NCBI RefSeq assembly: GCF_037996825.1 | Contig: NZ_JBBNAC010000001.1 | Location: forward strand, 2,914,001-2,978,000 | Length of the DNA stretch: 64,000 bases | Reading direction: 5' to 3' | DNA from: Bdellovibrio sp. BCCA | GTDB lineage: Bacteria; Bdellovibrionota; Bdellovibrionia; Bdellovibrionales; Bdellovibrionaceae | Part shown: positions 17,777 through 25,441 of the stretch, piece by piece | Layout: every line of letters begins with the position of its first letter | How positions within the stretch are numbered: the first letter of the stretch is position 1 | The notes under the pieces: generated by a model | What the model saw: only the letters and a program-made list of their open reading frames with translations | Databases searched by the model: none | Told to the model about the DNA's origin: nothing | Program-made: the position numbers and the translations under genes

Positions 17777-18660
17777 ATCAGTTTTGCGGCAATCGGATTA
17801 TCAATCTTTCTATCTGCCGCCATCAACCAGATCTCTTCATAGACTCCTTTGAGAGTCCCTAAAACCACGAGCTTTTTTTCTTTCAATAAATCCGACGCTG
17901 CGACCTCCGCAATGGGAATAAGTCCGACCCCTTCCGCGCCTAAAAGCTTTTGCAAGCTTGTATCTTGAGTCTCAGCGATTCTATCCACACGAATATCATT
18001 CACTAAGAAATAATGATCGAGATCTCGACGTAATTTACTGTGGACCGTCGGAAAAACAAAAGGCTGCCCTTCAAGTGAATGCGGAAAATCTTTGCGCAAG
18101 TGTTTGTATTTCGGAGAAGCACACACCACCACATCTAATTTCGCAATGGATTTTGCATACACCGTTTTAAAATCCACGTTTGGCGGATAGTTGGAAAGAA
18201 GAAGGTCGATTTGATGCGCACCCAACTCGCGCAATAAATCCCCACCCGCCCCTTCAAGGACAGAGACATTGCAGTTCCCCTGCTGGTAAGCCTGAAGAAT
18301 GACTTCCAGAATGATGTGCTTAGGGACACTGTCCAAAGCTCCGATCTGCACATGCACACGGTTGTTTTGCAGACGATCTTGCAGGACCTCCACCATTTCA
18401 GATCCTAATTGAAAAACTTGATCAGCGTATTGATAAGCCACCTTGCCGGCTTCGCTTAAGTGCAGTCTTTGCTTGCGTCTTTCAAAAAGATTTTTGCCTA
18501 ATGACTCTTCCAGTTGTTTTAACTGCGTGCTCAATGTGGGTTGACCGATTTTCAATTTCTCTGCCGCTTTGGCAATACTGCCCTCTTTGGCTATGGTATA
18601 AAAATAATGCAGGTGATGATAGTTAAGCCACTGCATTTGATTTTCCACTTTAACAGGCAT
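17758..18660 (-). CDS. LysR-family regulator, NhaR-like
   Basis: A 300-residue LysR-type regulator. The N-terminal winged helix-turn-helix begins W-L-N-Y-H-H-L-H-Y-F-Y-T-I-A-K-E-G-S-I and contains I-G-Q-P-T-L-S-T-Q-L as recognition helix; this opening is typical of NhaR, which senses Na+/pH stress in E. coli. The rest (about 95-300) is the periplasmic-binding-protein-like effector domain. ATG at 18660 has GAGGT upstream. It is transcribed divergently from the TerC/Alx-like gene 97 bp away, the usual layout for a LysR regulator and its target, so control of that gene is likely. The effector is unknown. Confidence 0.9.
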   Translation of the reverse strand: MPVKVENQMQWLNYHHLHYFYTIAKEGSIAKAAEKLKIGQPTLSTQLKQLEESLGKNLFERRKQRLHLSEAGKVAYQYADQVFQLGSEMVEVLQDRLQNNRVHVQIGALDSVPKHIILEVILQAYQQGNCNVSVLEGAGGDLLRELGAHQIDLLLSNYPPNVDFKTVYAKSIAKLDVVVCASPKYKHLRKDFPHSLEGQPFVFPTVHSKLRRDLDHYFLVNDIRVDRIAETQDTSLQKLLGAEGVGLIPIAEVAASDLLKEKKLVVLGTLKGVYEEIWLMAADRKIDNPIAAKLMKGFSL

Positions 18661-18672
18661 TCGGACCTCTTC

Positions 18673-18696
18673 GTTAAAAACAAATAACTTGTTAAA
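18673..18696. promoter_or_regulatory. Candidate LysR operator
   Basis: In the divergent region, an inverted repeat AACAA-ATAAC-TTGTT (18679-18693) is framed by direct repeats of GTTAAA (18673 and 18691). LysR proteins bind interrupted dyads in such places, so this is the best candidate site for the adjacent regulator. Confidence 0.35.
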
Positions 18697-18756
18697 GATT
18701 ATCGATTTTTTAAAAATTGAGGAAGCGCTTATACTCTGGGTCTTGGAGGTTTCTTC

Positions 18757-19731
18757 GTGACACAGACTCTTTTGTTCCCGTTTGTCGATTATTGGTGGTT
18801 TTATTTAGGCTTCATAGCATTTGTCATTGCAATGCTGGCCCTCGACCTGGGTGTATTTCACAAACACTCCCATACTGTAGGCTTTAAAGAAGCCACGTTG
18901 TGGTCTATCGTATGGGTTTCACTCGCCCTGTTATTTAACGCAGGTCTTTATTATTATTCCCTTCACAAGTTTGGTGATGCCGAAGTCGCTAAAAATGTTT
19001 CGCTGCAGTTCCTCACCGGATATGTCATTGAAAAATCTCTCTCGATTGACAACATCTTTGTCTTCGTTGTCGTCTTTGGATTCTTCGGTGTTCCTGCAAA
19101 ATACCAACATCGTGTTTTATTTTACGGAATCATCGGTGCTTTGATTTTCCGCGCGATCTTTATCGCTCTGGGATCTTTGCTGATGCAATATCAAGCGGTC
19201 GTTATTATCTTCGGCGCGTTCTTGATTATCACTGGTATCAAGATGATGTTCCAACCTGACAAAGAAGTAGACCCGTCGCAAAACTGGATCATCCGGTTTA
19301 TGAAGCGGCATATTCGTGTCGCGGATCGTATGCATGAGGATCATTTCTTTATTAAAGAAAATGGTTTGAAATATGCGACTCCTCTTTTTGTGGCGTTGGT
19401 TTTCCTGGAATTTACAGACGTGATTTTTGCGGTGGATTCAGTACCTGCAATCTTTGCGATCACGAATGAACCTCTGCTCGTGTTCACTTCAAACATCTTT
19501 GCGATTCTTGGTTTAAGATCTTTGTACTTCCTGCTTGCAGGTGTGGTCGATAAATTCCATCTCTTGAAGTATGGTCTAGCTGCGGTTCTTGTTTTTGTAG
19601 GTCTTAAGATGGTTTGGTTGAATAAACTTTTTGACGGCCATTTCCCGATTGGTGTGTCGCTCGCCGTGATTGCTTTCTTCATAGGCGGCTCTATTGTGGC
19701 CTCATTGCTTATTAAACCCAAAAAAGCGTAA
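18757..19731 (+). CDS. TerC/Alx family integral membrane protein
   Basis: A 324-residue inner-membrane protein of the TerC family. Known relatives include Alx (manganese export, alkaline-induced) and TerC itself. Typical motifs are F-L-T-G-Y-V-I-E-K-S-L-S-I-D-N-I-F-V-F near residue 90 and F-L-E-F-T-D-V-I-F-A-V-D-S-V-P-A near 220, whose acidic residues lie in membrane helices and probably bind metal. Eight to nine helices are visible. Start GTG at 18757 has GGAGG six bases upstream. No manganese riboswitch of the yybP-ykoY type is seen in the 96-bp leader. Divergent from the NhaR-like regulator. Metal export, probably Mn2+, is inferred from the family. Confidence 0.9.
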   Translation: MTQTLLFPFVDYWWFYLGFIAFVIAMLALDLGVFHKHSHTVGFKEATLWSIVWVSLALLFNAGLYYYSLHKFGDAEVAKNVSLQFLTGYVIEKSLSIDNIFVFVVVFGFFGVPAKYQHRVLFYGIIGALIFRAIFIALGSLLMQYQAVVIIFGAFLIITGIKMMFQPDKEVDPSQNWIIRFMKRHIRVADRMHEDHFFIKENGLKYATPLFVALVFLEFTDVIFAVDSVPAIFAITNEPLLVFTSNIFAILGLRSLYFLLAGVVDKFHLLKYGLAAVLVFVGLKMVWLNKLFDGHFPIGVSLAVIAFFIGGSIVASLLIKPKKA

Positions 19732-19748
19732 ATTAAGTCATGACAAAG

Positions 19749-19789
19749 GCCCTCCATAAAGAGACAATATCTTTATAGGGGGCTTTTTT
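19749..19789 (+). terminator. Terminator hairpin that also contains the thpR ribosome-binding site
   Basis: The 13-nt arms 19749-19761 and 19771-19783 pair with one mismatch and one G-U, followed by T6. This is a good terminator for the TerC gene. The T-run touches the thpR ATG at 19790, and the AGGGGG that would be its Shine-Dalgarno sequence is in the 3' arm. Confidence 0.75.
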
Positions 19790-20404
19790 ATGAATAAAAG
19801 ACTCTTCTTCGCTCTCAATGCCACAGATCCTTTGGCCGAGACCTTTCCTCCCACCTTCAAAAAATTGAAGATCAATGCCGATCGCAGAGAAATCTCTGTG
19901 AAGTGGGTGCCGATTGATAATTTCCATATCACGGTGAGCTTTTTAGGAGATCGGCCCGAAGAAGAACTCCCCTTGATTGCCGAAACACTGCAAACGGTCT
20001 GCACTCAGTTTACTCCGTTTGATTTAAAGATCGAAGATATGGGTGCATTCTCCAATGAACACGATGCGCGGGTGATTTGGCTCGGAGTTCAAAAGAAAAG
20101 ATATCTCGCTGAGTTTAAAGAAATCTTAGATCAAGCTCTTTTAGAAAAACAAATTCTGACGAAGCCTGACGAAAGAGCTTTTTCTCCGCATCTTACGATC
20201 GGACGACTTCGCAATCCGCGCAGTGTGAAAGATATGATTTCACCGTTTAAGCGTAAAAGCTTCGGCAAGATCCATGTGAATGAAATTGTTTTGTATGAAT
20301 CAAATCTGCAGGGAGCGTTTCCAGTTTATACACCCGTGCTTCGCTGCCCTTTGACAGGAGAAGAAGAGGCCGTTGAAGAAGCCTCCCCTTCTTTGTTTTA
20401 CTAA
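19790..20404 (+). CDS. thpR: RNA 2',3'-cyclic phosphodiesterase
   Basis: A 204-residue 2H phosphoesterase of the LigT/ThpR family, which opens 2',3'-cyclic phosphates on RNA ends and can join tRNA halves in vitro. The two H-x-T/S-x motifs are both present: F-H-I-T-V-S-F-L-G near residue 45 and H-L-T-I-G-R-L-R near 130. The opening K-R-L-F-F-A-L is typical. The C-terminal ~20 residues are an acidic extension. The ribosome-binding site is embedded in the terminator hairpin of the preceding gene, so expression from read-through RNA may be restricted. Its stop overlaps the next gene by 4 bp, tail to tail. Confidence 0.92.
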   Translation: MNKRLFFALNATDPLAETFPPTFKKLKINADRREISVKWVPIDNFHITVSFLGDRPEEELPLIAETLQTVCTQFTPFDLKIEDMGAFSNEHDARVIWLGVQKKRYLAEFKEILDQALLEKQILTKPDERAFSPHLTIGRLRNPRSVKDMISPFKRKSFGKIHVNEIVLYESNLQGAFPVYTPVLRCPLTGEEEAVEEASPSLFY

Positions 20405-20793
20405 CGAGGAAATGTGTTTCCAAAAAGACGGATATAGATATTGCTGTCGTTCAAAACGAAAGCAAGCTCTCCCCAATGAGGGCCTTGAGTTGTCGGCCAG
20501 TAAAATACGCGCGTTGTGCACGTTTGACCCGGCATCAAAACTTCAGGGCAATTTGAAGTCGCATCGTAAGCGAATCCGCGAATTACAATACGACGGATCA
20601 CTGTCGCATCAGGACCGTTTGCCGTTAATGTGAAATCAGCAAAAGCGCGCGAGTTTTGGAAAATAGATCCAAAGCTGTAGTTGTAATATTGATCTTGTGC
20701 TTGAGTTTGCAATGCAAATGTTTGCACCTCACCTGCCGCCAAAGACACGATGGGAGCCAAAAGCAAAGACATCATAACGATGAGCTTTTTCAT
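20401..20793 (-). CDS. Small exported protein with immunoglobulin-like (ASH-type) pattern
   Basis: A 130-residue exported protein. The long frame upstream of 20793 is spurious; the ATG at 20793 has a perfect AGGAGG and begins a clear signal peptide (M-K-K-L-I-V-M-M-S-L-L...S-L-A-A). The mature part is beta-rich and contains C-P-E-V-L-M-P-G-Q-T-C-T-T-R-V-F-Y-W-P followed by W-G-E-L-A-F-V-L, close to the L-x-P-G-x-x-C-x-V-x-V-x-F-x-P pattern of ASPM-SPD2-Hydin/choice-of-anchor domains. Probably a periplasmic or surface binding module. Its 5' leader shares a conserved block with the membrane gene at 21499-21876. Confidence 0.78.
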   Translation of the reverse strand: MKKLIVMMSLLLAPIVSLAAGEVQTFALQTQAQDQYYNYSFGSIFQNSRAFADFTLTANGPDATVIRRIVIRGFAYDATSNCPEVLMPGQTCTTRVFYWPTTQGPHWGELAFVLNDSNIYIRLFGNTFPR

Positions 20794-20810
20794 AAAAGTC
20801 CTCCTATATC

Positions 20811-20860
20811 TAAAGTCTGGAAGAGGACTTTTGCGTGAGCAACTAAAATATCTTTGTCGA
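20811..20860 (-). promoter_or_regulatory. Leader repeat, copy A
   Basis: This 50-bp block directly upstream of the 20401-20793 gene matches 21891-21940 at roughly four positions in five (one shift). Both copies sit 15-18 bp before a start codon, same orientation. A shared promoter, operator or RNA leader is likely; no standard -35/-10 pair is obvious. Confidence 0.5.
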
Positions 20861-20890
20861 AAACAAAAAGAGAGCCAAAAGGCTCTCTTT
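20861..20890 (-). terminator. Terminator after the TMEM175-like gene
   Basis: A perfect 10-bp stem (20867-20876 with 20881-20890, AAAGAGAGCC/GGCTCTCTTT) with a four-base loop is followed on the minus strand by TTTTTGTTTT. Confidence 0.85.
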
Positions 20891-20906
20891 AATGCTCTGT
20901 AGCCAG

Positions 20907-20923
20907 AAAAAAGAAGCAGGCAC
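20907..20923. repeat. 17-bp intergenic repeat, copy A
   Basis: AAAAAAGAAGCAGGCAC occurs here and, identical and in the same orientation, at 21952-21968. Both lie between terminators and gene ends. Confidence 0.6.
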
Positions 20924-20926
20924 CTT

Positions 20927-21487
20927 TTAGTGTTCGAAGCGTTTGTCGGGGATGAACCAGAGACAGGCCACGGCGATGTAGAGCGCGTATGAAACCCAGT
21001 GCATCCAAAATGAGAGAGCAATGGCAATAGCGTAAATGACGACGGAGATTTTTCCTTTGAAGTCTGTTCCCAGTGCTTTGGCAAATTCCGTGTTTTTCCC
21101 CGTGCTAAGTAAAGCTCGAGTCAAAATATAATAGGCAATTCCCGCAAAGAACAAAACAGCGCCATACATTGCCACCGGCCAATTTTTTTGGGGATGCTCA
21201 CCCATCCAAGCTGTGACCACAGGAATCAGCGACAACCAGAAGAGCAAATGCAAATTAGCCCACAACACTTTTCCATTCACGTGTTGAATTGAATGAAACA
21301 TGTTGTGATGATTGTTCCAATAAATACCGACGTAAATAAAACTTAAGACATAACTGCAAAAGACCGGAACCAGTGGGCGAAGAGCCTCCAGAGATCCCTC
21401 ATGCGGAACCTTTAACTCCAACACCATAATGGTGATAATGATTGCTAAAACTCCGTCGCTAAATGCTTCAAGTCTTCCCTTGGTCAT
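20927..21487 (-). CDS. TMEM175-family (DUF1211) potassium channel-like membrane protein
   Basis: A 186-residue membrane protein with six hydrophobic helices. The first helix has the family signature R-L-E-A-F-S-D-G-V-L-A-I-I-I-T-I, matching the (R)xxxFSDGVxAIxxT motif of bacterial TMEM175 proteins, which assemble as tetrameric, leak-like K+ channels with hydrophobic filters. Further support is H-x-x-M-F after Y-W-N-N-H-H. Bacterial members have one repeat per chain, as here. Start taken as ATG 21487 (GGAGA upstream) instead of TTG 21490. Lies 11 bp downstream of the 125-residue membrane gene; likely co-transcribed. K+ selectivity is inferred from the family. Confidence 0.88.
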   Translation of the reverse strand: MTKGRLEAFSDGVLAIIITIMVLELKVPHEGSLEALRPLVPVFCSYVLSFIYVGIYWNNHHNMFHSIQHVNGKVLWANLHLLFWLSLIPVVTAWMGEHPQKNWPVAMYGAVLFFAGIAYYILTRALLSTGKNTEFAKALGTDFKGKISVVIYAIAIALSFWMHWVSYALYIAVACLWFIPDKRFEH

Positions 21488-21498
21488 CAAGTCTCCTG

Positions 21499-21876
21499 TT
21501 ATTTTCCCTTACATTGAACGACAGCTAACTGGTCGATAAATTCTTTAAACTGCGGGATTGGAACATAGTCGTAATGACTCAATATGAAGCCAACCACGAG
21601 CAACACCATCACAATGACCGCAAACACCTTAACAAGTAAAGTGGCTTTCTGTTTTTGAGTATCAGAAACGTCCAACATCTTTTTTCGTGTGTCCCATGCC
21701 AACATCAAAAGACCGGGAAAGAAGAAATAATAAAAACTGATATGAGTGAGTTCCGCGCAAAAAAGCAATTTTGTCGCAAGCGCGGCCGCGTACGTTAAAA
21801 AGAATGAAGCCGCAGAAAAAATAGCTCCCCACGTTTTCTTCGTTAATCCCAGATATCTTTTGTTGTTACCAGCCAC
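21499..21876 (-). CDS. Small three-helix membrane protein, unknown function
   Basis: A 125-residue protein starting at GTG 21876 with GAGAGGA five bases upstream. Three hydrophobic helices (about residues 17-37, 45-60 and 80-102) and a short C-terminal tail with one Cys. No family recognised. It precedes the TMEM175-like gene and shares its leader block with the 20401-20793 gene, so it may be the first gene of a two-gene membrane operon. Confidence 0.7.
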   Translation of the reverse strand: MAGNNKRYLGLTKKTWGAIFSAASFFLTYAAALATKLLFCAELTHISFYYFFFPGLLMLAWDTRKKMLDVSDTQKQKATLLVKVFAVIVMVLLVVGFILSHYDYVPIPQFKEFIDQLAVVQCKGK

Positions 21877-21890
21877 GATGTTCCTCTCTA

Positions 21891-21940
21891 TAAAGTCTGA
21901 AAGAGGACACTAAGGTGAGCAAACTAAAAAATATTTGTCG
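21891..21940 (-). promoter_or_regulatory. Leader repeat, copy B
   Basis: Second copy of the leader block described at 20811-20860, directly upstream of the GTG start of the 21499-21876 gene. Conserved cores, read on the minus strand, are GACAAA, TTAGTT, GCTCAC and GTCCTCTT, then CAGACTTTA. Confidence 0.5.
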
Positions 21941-21951
21941 CAGCGTAGTGC

Positions 21952-21968
21952 AAAAAAGAAGCAGGCAC
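21952..21968. repeat. 17-bp intergenic repeat, copy B
   Basis: Identical to 20907-20923. Here it lies between the nuo terminator and the leader of the next gene. Confidence 0.6.
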
Positions 21969-21969
21969 T

Positions 21970-22006
21970 TTTTAAAAAGAAAAACCCCGGCCGAAGCCAG
22001 GGTTTT
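21970..22006 (-). terminator. Terminator of the nuo operon with UUCG-type loop
   Basis: Read on the minus strand, AAAACCC-T-GGC closes on GCC-G-GGGTTTT with a TTCG tetraloop (C-TTCG-G closing pair), one T-G wobble, then TTTTTCTTTTT. A very stable intrinsic terminator about 60 bp after nuoI. Confidence 0.9.
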
Positions 22007-22066
22007 AATGCAGTATTGCCAGAAAAACTGCGGTGGGCCCTCCTGTGGAGGGTGCCGCAGAGGCAC

Positions 22067-22591
22067 CTAGATGCCGGCTTTGTTTCTTTCTTCGTCGTCG
22101 ACGTGAGTTTGGATGCCGCCTTTTAGGTTTGGACGGTATGCCAAGTAGTTGATGTCGTAGATGAAGTTAGCACCGTTCACAGCAGGTGTTTGCCATTCAG
22201 GTCCCAAGCGGATTGCGTCTACTGGGCAGGCTTCTTCGCAGAAACCGCAGAATACGCAGCGAAGGATATCGATCTCGTAGCTGATCGGATATTTTTCAAC
22301 GCTTGGATCATTATGTTCTGCCGCTGTGATTTTGATACATTCTGCCGGGCAGTTTGTCGCGCACAACATACAAGCTGTGCAACGAAGAGAACCGTCTTTT
22401 TTAACAGTCAGAACGTGATTTCCTTTGAAGCGAGGAGAGTATTCATACTTCTCCTCTGGGTAGTTCAAAGTCATCATCTTCTTTTGATTAAAGAGGTTCT
22501 TCAGCAAGTGCTTCATTGTGATCGAAAGACCACCCAGCACCCCTGGCAAATACCACTTCGACTTTTCGGAGTTGTTTTGCATTACGCTCAT
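22067..22591 (-). CDS. nuoI: NADH-quinone oxidoreductase subunit I
   Basis: A 174-residue ferredoxin-like subunit of complex I that carries clusters N6a and N6b and passes electrons toward NuoB. Two C-x2-C-x2-C-x3-C-P type motifs are present: C-T-A-C-M-L-C-A-T-N-C-P and C-V-F-C-G-F-C-E-E-A-C-P. Located on the cytoplasmic side of the inner membrane. It overlaps the end of nuoG by 4 bp. In standard operons nuoH lies between nuoG and nuoI; here it does not, and no other membrane subunit follows: the operon ends at the strong terminator. Confidence 0.96.
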   Translation of the reverse strand: MSVMQNNSEKSKWYLPGVLGGLSITMKHLLKNLFNQKKMMTLNYPEEKYEYSPRFKGNHVLTVKKDGSLRCTACMLCATNCPAECIKITAAEHNDPSVEKYPISYEIDILRCVFCGFCEEACPVDAIRLGPEWQTPAVNGANFIYDINYLAYRPNLKGGIQTHVDDEERNKAGI

Positions 22592-24168
22592 AGGCTACCT
22601 CTTCTAAATACAAATTCATTCTTCTTACGAGCTTCCAATTCAACTTGGTCCGCACGCTGATTTGTCGGCATGAACGGTTGCGCTGTTGTTGGAATCGCCA
22701 AGTTTTTACCTGCAAGCAACAATGCTGCTTCTGTCAACGTCAACGCCTCAGAAACCACTGTTGTTACCTTCTTGAATTTTTGTTCAAGACCCGCTTGGTT
22801 GATGAAAGTTCCGTCTTTTTCAACGAAAGTTTTTGTTGGGATCAACCATACGTTGCCAGCCAAAGCCATCAACGCATCGTTTTTACCCGCTTGCAACCAG
22901 ATCAAGTTGTGAGCTTTAGAAAGCTCTTTCACGCGCTCTGCGAAGTCAGGGAAAACCACTTGGTTTTCTGGGCCCGCAACAACAACAGTCTTGATAGAAC
23001 CACTTGCGATACCTTGAGACAAATCCGCCCAAGTCGCTGTGATTCCGTGCTTCTCAAGAACTTTCAACAAGCCTTTCGTATTCGGGTTTTTATCTCCGCG
23101 AAGAAGAAGACCGTCGAAGCTGTCGAAAGTTTCTTTGTTGTTGATCCAGAAGAATACTTTTTTAGTTTTAAATTCATTTACGAATGTAGAAACAATCGCG
23201 TCGAATTCTTCAACTGTGTATTGCGCCGTCAAAACCAAAGCCAATGAATCACCTGAAGTGTTTTTCAAAACTTCAGAAGCATTTTTCGCCGCCGCCCCTG
23301 CTGTCATTTCTGTCCAGCCGGAAGCATTGCGAACTTGCGCTTTCAACAGGCGGTGTTCACGGTTCACAAACTTATAGATGTCACGACCTTCATCGCACAT
23401 CCAGTAACCGTTTACTTTTTCGTTGTATACAGGCTTCACACGGAAGAAACCTTCCTTGTTGTAGTATACTTTCACGTTGCAACCCGTAGAGCAGCCGTTA
23501 CAAATAGTTTCAGCATCTTTGAGATACCAAACGCGCTGACGGAAACGGAAGTCTTTGGAAGTCAAAGCACCTACTGGGCAGATATCCACGGTGTTCAGTG
23601 AATATTTGTTATCCAAAGGCATGCCGTCGTGCGTACCGATTTCAGTACGGTCACCACGGTTGAAAAGACCTAGTTCATTAGTTTTAGAAACTTCCTCTGT
23701 GAAACGAACACAGCGAGAGCACAAAATACATCTTTCAGAATCCAAAACCACTGTAGGTCCTAGATCGACAACTTTGTGTTTCTTTTGTTTGTGTTCAGCC
23801 ATTTCTGGATCGTACTTACCGTACTCCATGTATTGGTCTTGAAGACCACACTCACCGGCTTGGTCACAGATAGGGCAATCCAAAGGATGGTTGATCAAAT
23901 GGAAATCAAGTCCCCACTTCACAGCATCGCGAACTTTCTCGGATGTGTTGTTGATCTTCATACCTTCAGTAACCATCGTGTTACATGCGATTTGAACGCG
24001 TGGATTTCCTTCGATCTCCACCATGCAAAGACGGCATACGCCGGCCACTGACAATCCTGGATGCCAGCAATAGTGAGCGATACGATCGCCAGACTGTTGC
24101 ATGGCTTCGATGATCGACGTGCCTTCTTTTACTTCGACTTCTTTGCCATTAATGGTGCATTTCGGCAT
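22588..24168 (-). CDS. nuoG: NADH-quinone oxidoreductase subunit G
   Basis: A 526-residue subunit of the NADH-dehydrogenase module. The N-terminal [2Fe-2S] domain has the H-P-G-L-S-V-A-G-V-C-R-L-C-M motif; the H-x3-C-x2-C-x5-C cluster (F-H-L-I-N-H-P-L-D-C-P-I-C-D-Q-A-G-E-C) and two more Cys groups (C-I-L-C-S-R-C, C-N-G-C-S-T-G-C) follow. The C-terminal molybdopterin-oxidoreductase-like region is short compared with typical NuoG (often 680-900 residues), a reduced form seen in several lineages. Overlaps nuoF by 20 bp and nuoI by 4 bp, so translation is likely coupled through the operon. Confidence 0.95.
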   Translation of the reverse strand: MPKCTINGKEVEVKEGTSIIEAMQQSGDRIAHYCWHPGLSVAGVCRLCMVEIEGNPRVQIACNTMVTEGMKINNTSEKVRDAVKWGLDFHLINHPLDCPICDQAGECGLQDQYMEYGKYDPEMAEHKQKKHKVVDLGPTVVLDSERCILCSRCVRFTEEVSKTNELGLFNRGDRTEIGTHDGMPLDNKYSLNTVDICPVGALTSKDFRFRQRVWYLKDAETICNGCSTGCNVKVYYNKEGFFRVKPVYNEKVNGYWMCDEGRDIYKFVNREHRLLKAQVRNASGWTEMTAGAAAKNASEVLKNTSGDSLALVLTAQYTVEEFDAIVSTFVNEFKTKKVFFWINNKETFDSFDGLLLRGDKNPNTKGLLKVLEKHGITATWADLSQGIASGSIKTVVVAGPENQVVFPDFAERVKELSKAHNLIWLQAGKNDALMALAGNVWLIPTKTFVEKDGTFINQAGLEQKFKKVTTVVSEALTLTEAALLLAGKNLAIPTTAQPFMPTNQRADQVELEARKKNEFVFRRGSL

Positions 24169-25441
24169 ATGTCGTTCCTTTTACTTTCGAGCGTCCTTCA
24201 CGAACGTAGAATTCAAATTCATCTCTAAATTTAGTTACAAAGCTCAATACAGGTAAAGCAGCAGCGTCTGAAAGAGCGCAGATTGTTTTACCTTTCATGT
24301 TGTCAGCGACTTTGATCAACAAATCGATATCTTGAAGACGGCCACGGCCTTCCAAGATCGAGTGAAGAATCTTATCAAGCCATCCTGTACCTTCACGGCA
24401 AGGAGTGCACTGACCGCAAGATTCGTGAGCGTAGAAGTGAGTCAAAACTCCCAACATATCAACCATACATTGAGAATCATCCATCACGATCACCGCGCCT
24501 GAACCCAACATTGTGCCAAGTCCCGCCAATGATTCGTAATCCAGATTGGCTTTCGCCACTTCTTCCGCTGTCAAGACAGGAGCTGAAGAGCCACCAGGAA
24601 TGATCGCTTTCAAACGGCGACCTGGTTTCATGCCTCCGCACTCTTTCATGATCAAATCCATCAAAGGATAACCGAGTGGAACTTCGTAGTTACCAGGCTT
24701 CATCACGTTACCAGAAACAGAGAACAATTTTGTTCCCGCAGATTTCTCAGTGCCGTGTTTGCGGTAAGTCTGTGCGCCATCTTTAATGATGTAAGTCACA
24801 GCCGCCAAAGTTTCCACGTTGTTTACGATTGTTGGTTTACGCAAGTAACCTTGAACCGCTGGGAATGGGGGCTTCAATTTTGGTTGGCCTTTCAAGCCTT
24901 CCAAAGAAGAAATCATTCCAGTTTCTTCACCGCAGATGTAAGCGCCGGCGCCACGGTAAACATCAAGATCAAAGTCAAAACCTGAACCCAAAATGTTTTT
25001 ACCAAGAAGGCCCGCTGCATACGCTTCTTTGATAGCTTTATACAAGCATTCAATCGGGTAAACGTATTCACCACGAACGTAGATATAACCTTTATTAGAA
25101 CCGATCGCGAAAGCAGAAATAATCATACCTTCGATCAATTGATGAGGAGCGCGCTCCATCATCATACGGTCTTTAAATGTTCCAGGCTCCCCTTCATCGG
25201 CGTTGCAAAGAAGGTAACGAGGCTCACCGTTTTTCGGCAAGAATCCCCATTTCATTCCCGTTGGGAAACCCGCGCCACCACGACCGCGAAGACCTGAAGC
25301 CTTCACTTCGTCGATGATTTGCTGAGGTTGCATTTTCAAAGCTTTCGGCAAAGTTTCATAACCGCCTTTAGCTTTGTAACCAGCCAAAGTTTGATACTCA
25401 GGCAAGTGATAGAATTCTGTAAGTATTTTTACTTCAGCCAT
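24149..25441 (-). CDS. nuoF: NADH-quinone oxidoreductase subunit F
   Basis: A 430-residue subunit that binds NADH and FMN and starts electron transfer in complex I. Seen in order: the nucleotide-binding motif G-R-G-G-A-G-F-P-T-G-M-K-W, N-A-D-E-G-E-P-G-T-F-K-D-R for FMN, G-A-G-A-Y-I-C-G-E-E-T near residue 170, and the N3 cluster E-S-C-G-Q-C-T-P-C-R-E-G-T near 350. Full length. Its start overlaps the nuoE stop by one base, and its end overlaps nuoG. Confidence 0.97.
   Translation of the reverse strand: MAEVKILTEFYHLPEYQTLAGYKAKGGYETLPKALKMQPQQIIDEVKASGLRGRGGAGFPTGMKWGFLPKNGEPRYLLCNADEGEPGTFKDRMMMERAPHQLIEGMIISAFAIGSNKGYIYVRGEYVYPIECLYKAIKEAYAAGLLGKNILGSGFDFDLDVYRGAGAYICGEETGMISSLEGLKGQPKLKPPFPAVQGYLRKPTIVNNVETLAAVTYIIKDGAQTYRKHGTEKSAGTKLFSVSGNVMKPGNYEVPLGYPLMDLIMKECGGMKPGRRLKAIIPGGSSAPVLTAEEVAKANLDYESLAGLGTMLGSGAVIVMDDSQCMVDMLGVLTHFYAHESCGQCTPCREGTGWLDKILHSILEGRGRLQDIDLLIKVADNMKGKTICALSDAAALPVLSFVTKFRDEFEFYVREGRSKVKGTTYAEMHH

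Noticed and set aside
18661-18756. Manganese (yybP-ykoY) riboswitch before the TerC/Alx-like gene
   Set aside because: The 96-bp leader is too short and lacks the conserved paired loops.
20794-21084. N-terminal extension of the 20401-20793 gene up to 21084
   Set aside because: The extension crosses the terminator, the repeat and the neighbouring gene and has no coding character; AGGAGG and the signal peptide set the start at 20793.
22645-23247. 200-codon open frame antisense to nuoG
   Set aside because: Shadow ORF; Cys/Arg/Gln-rich without pattern, inside an operon gene.
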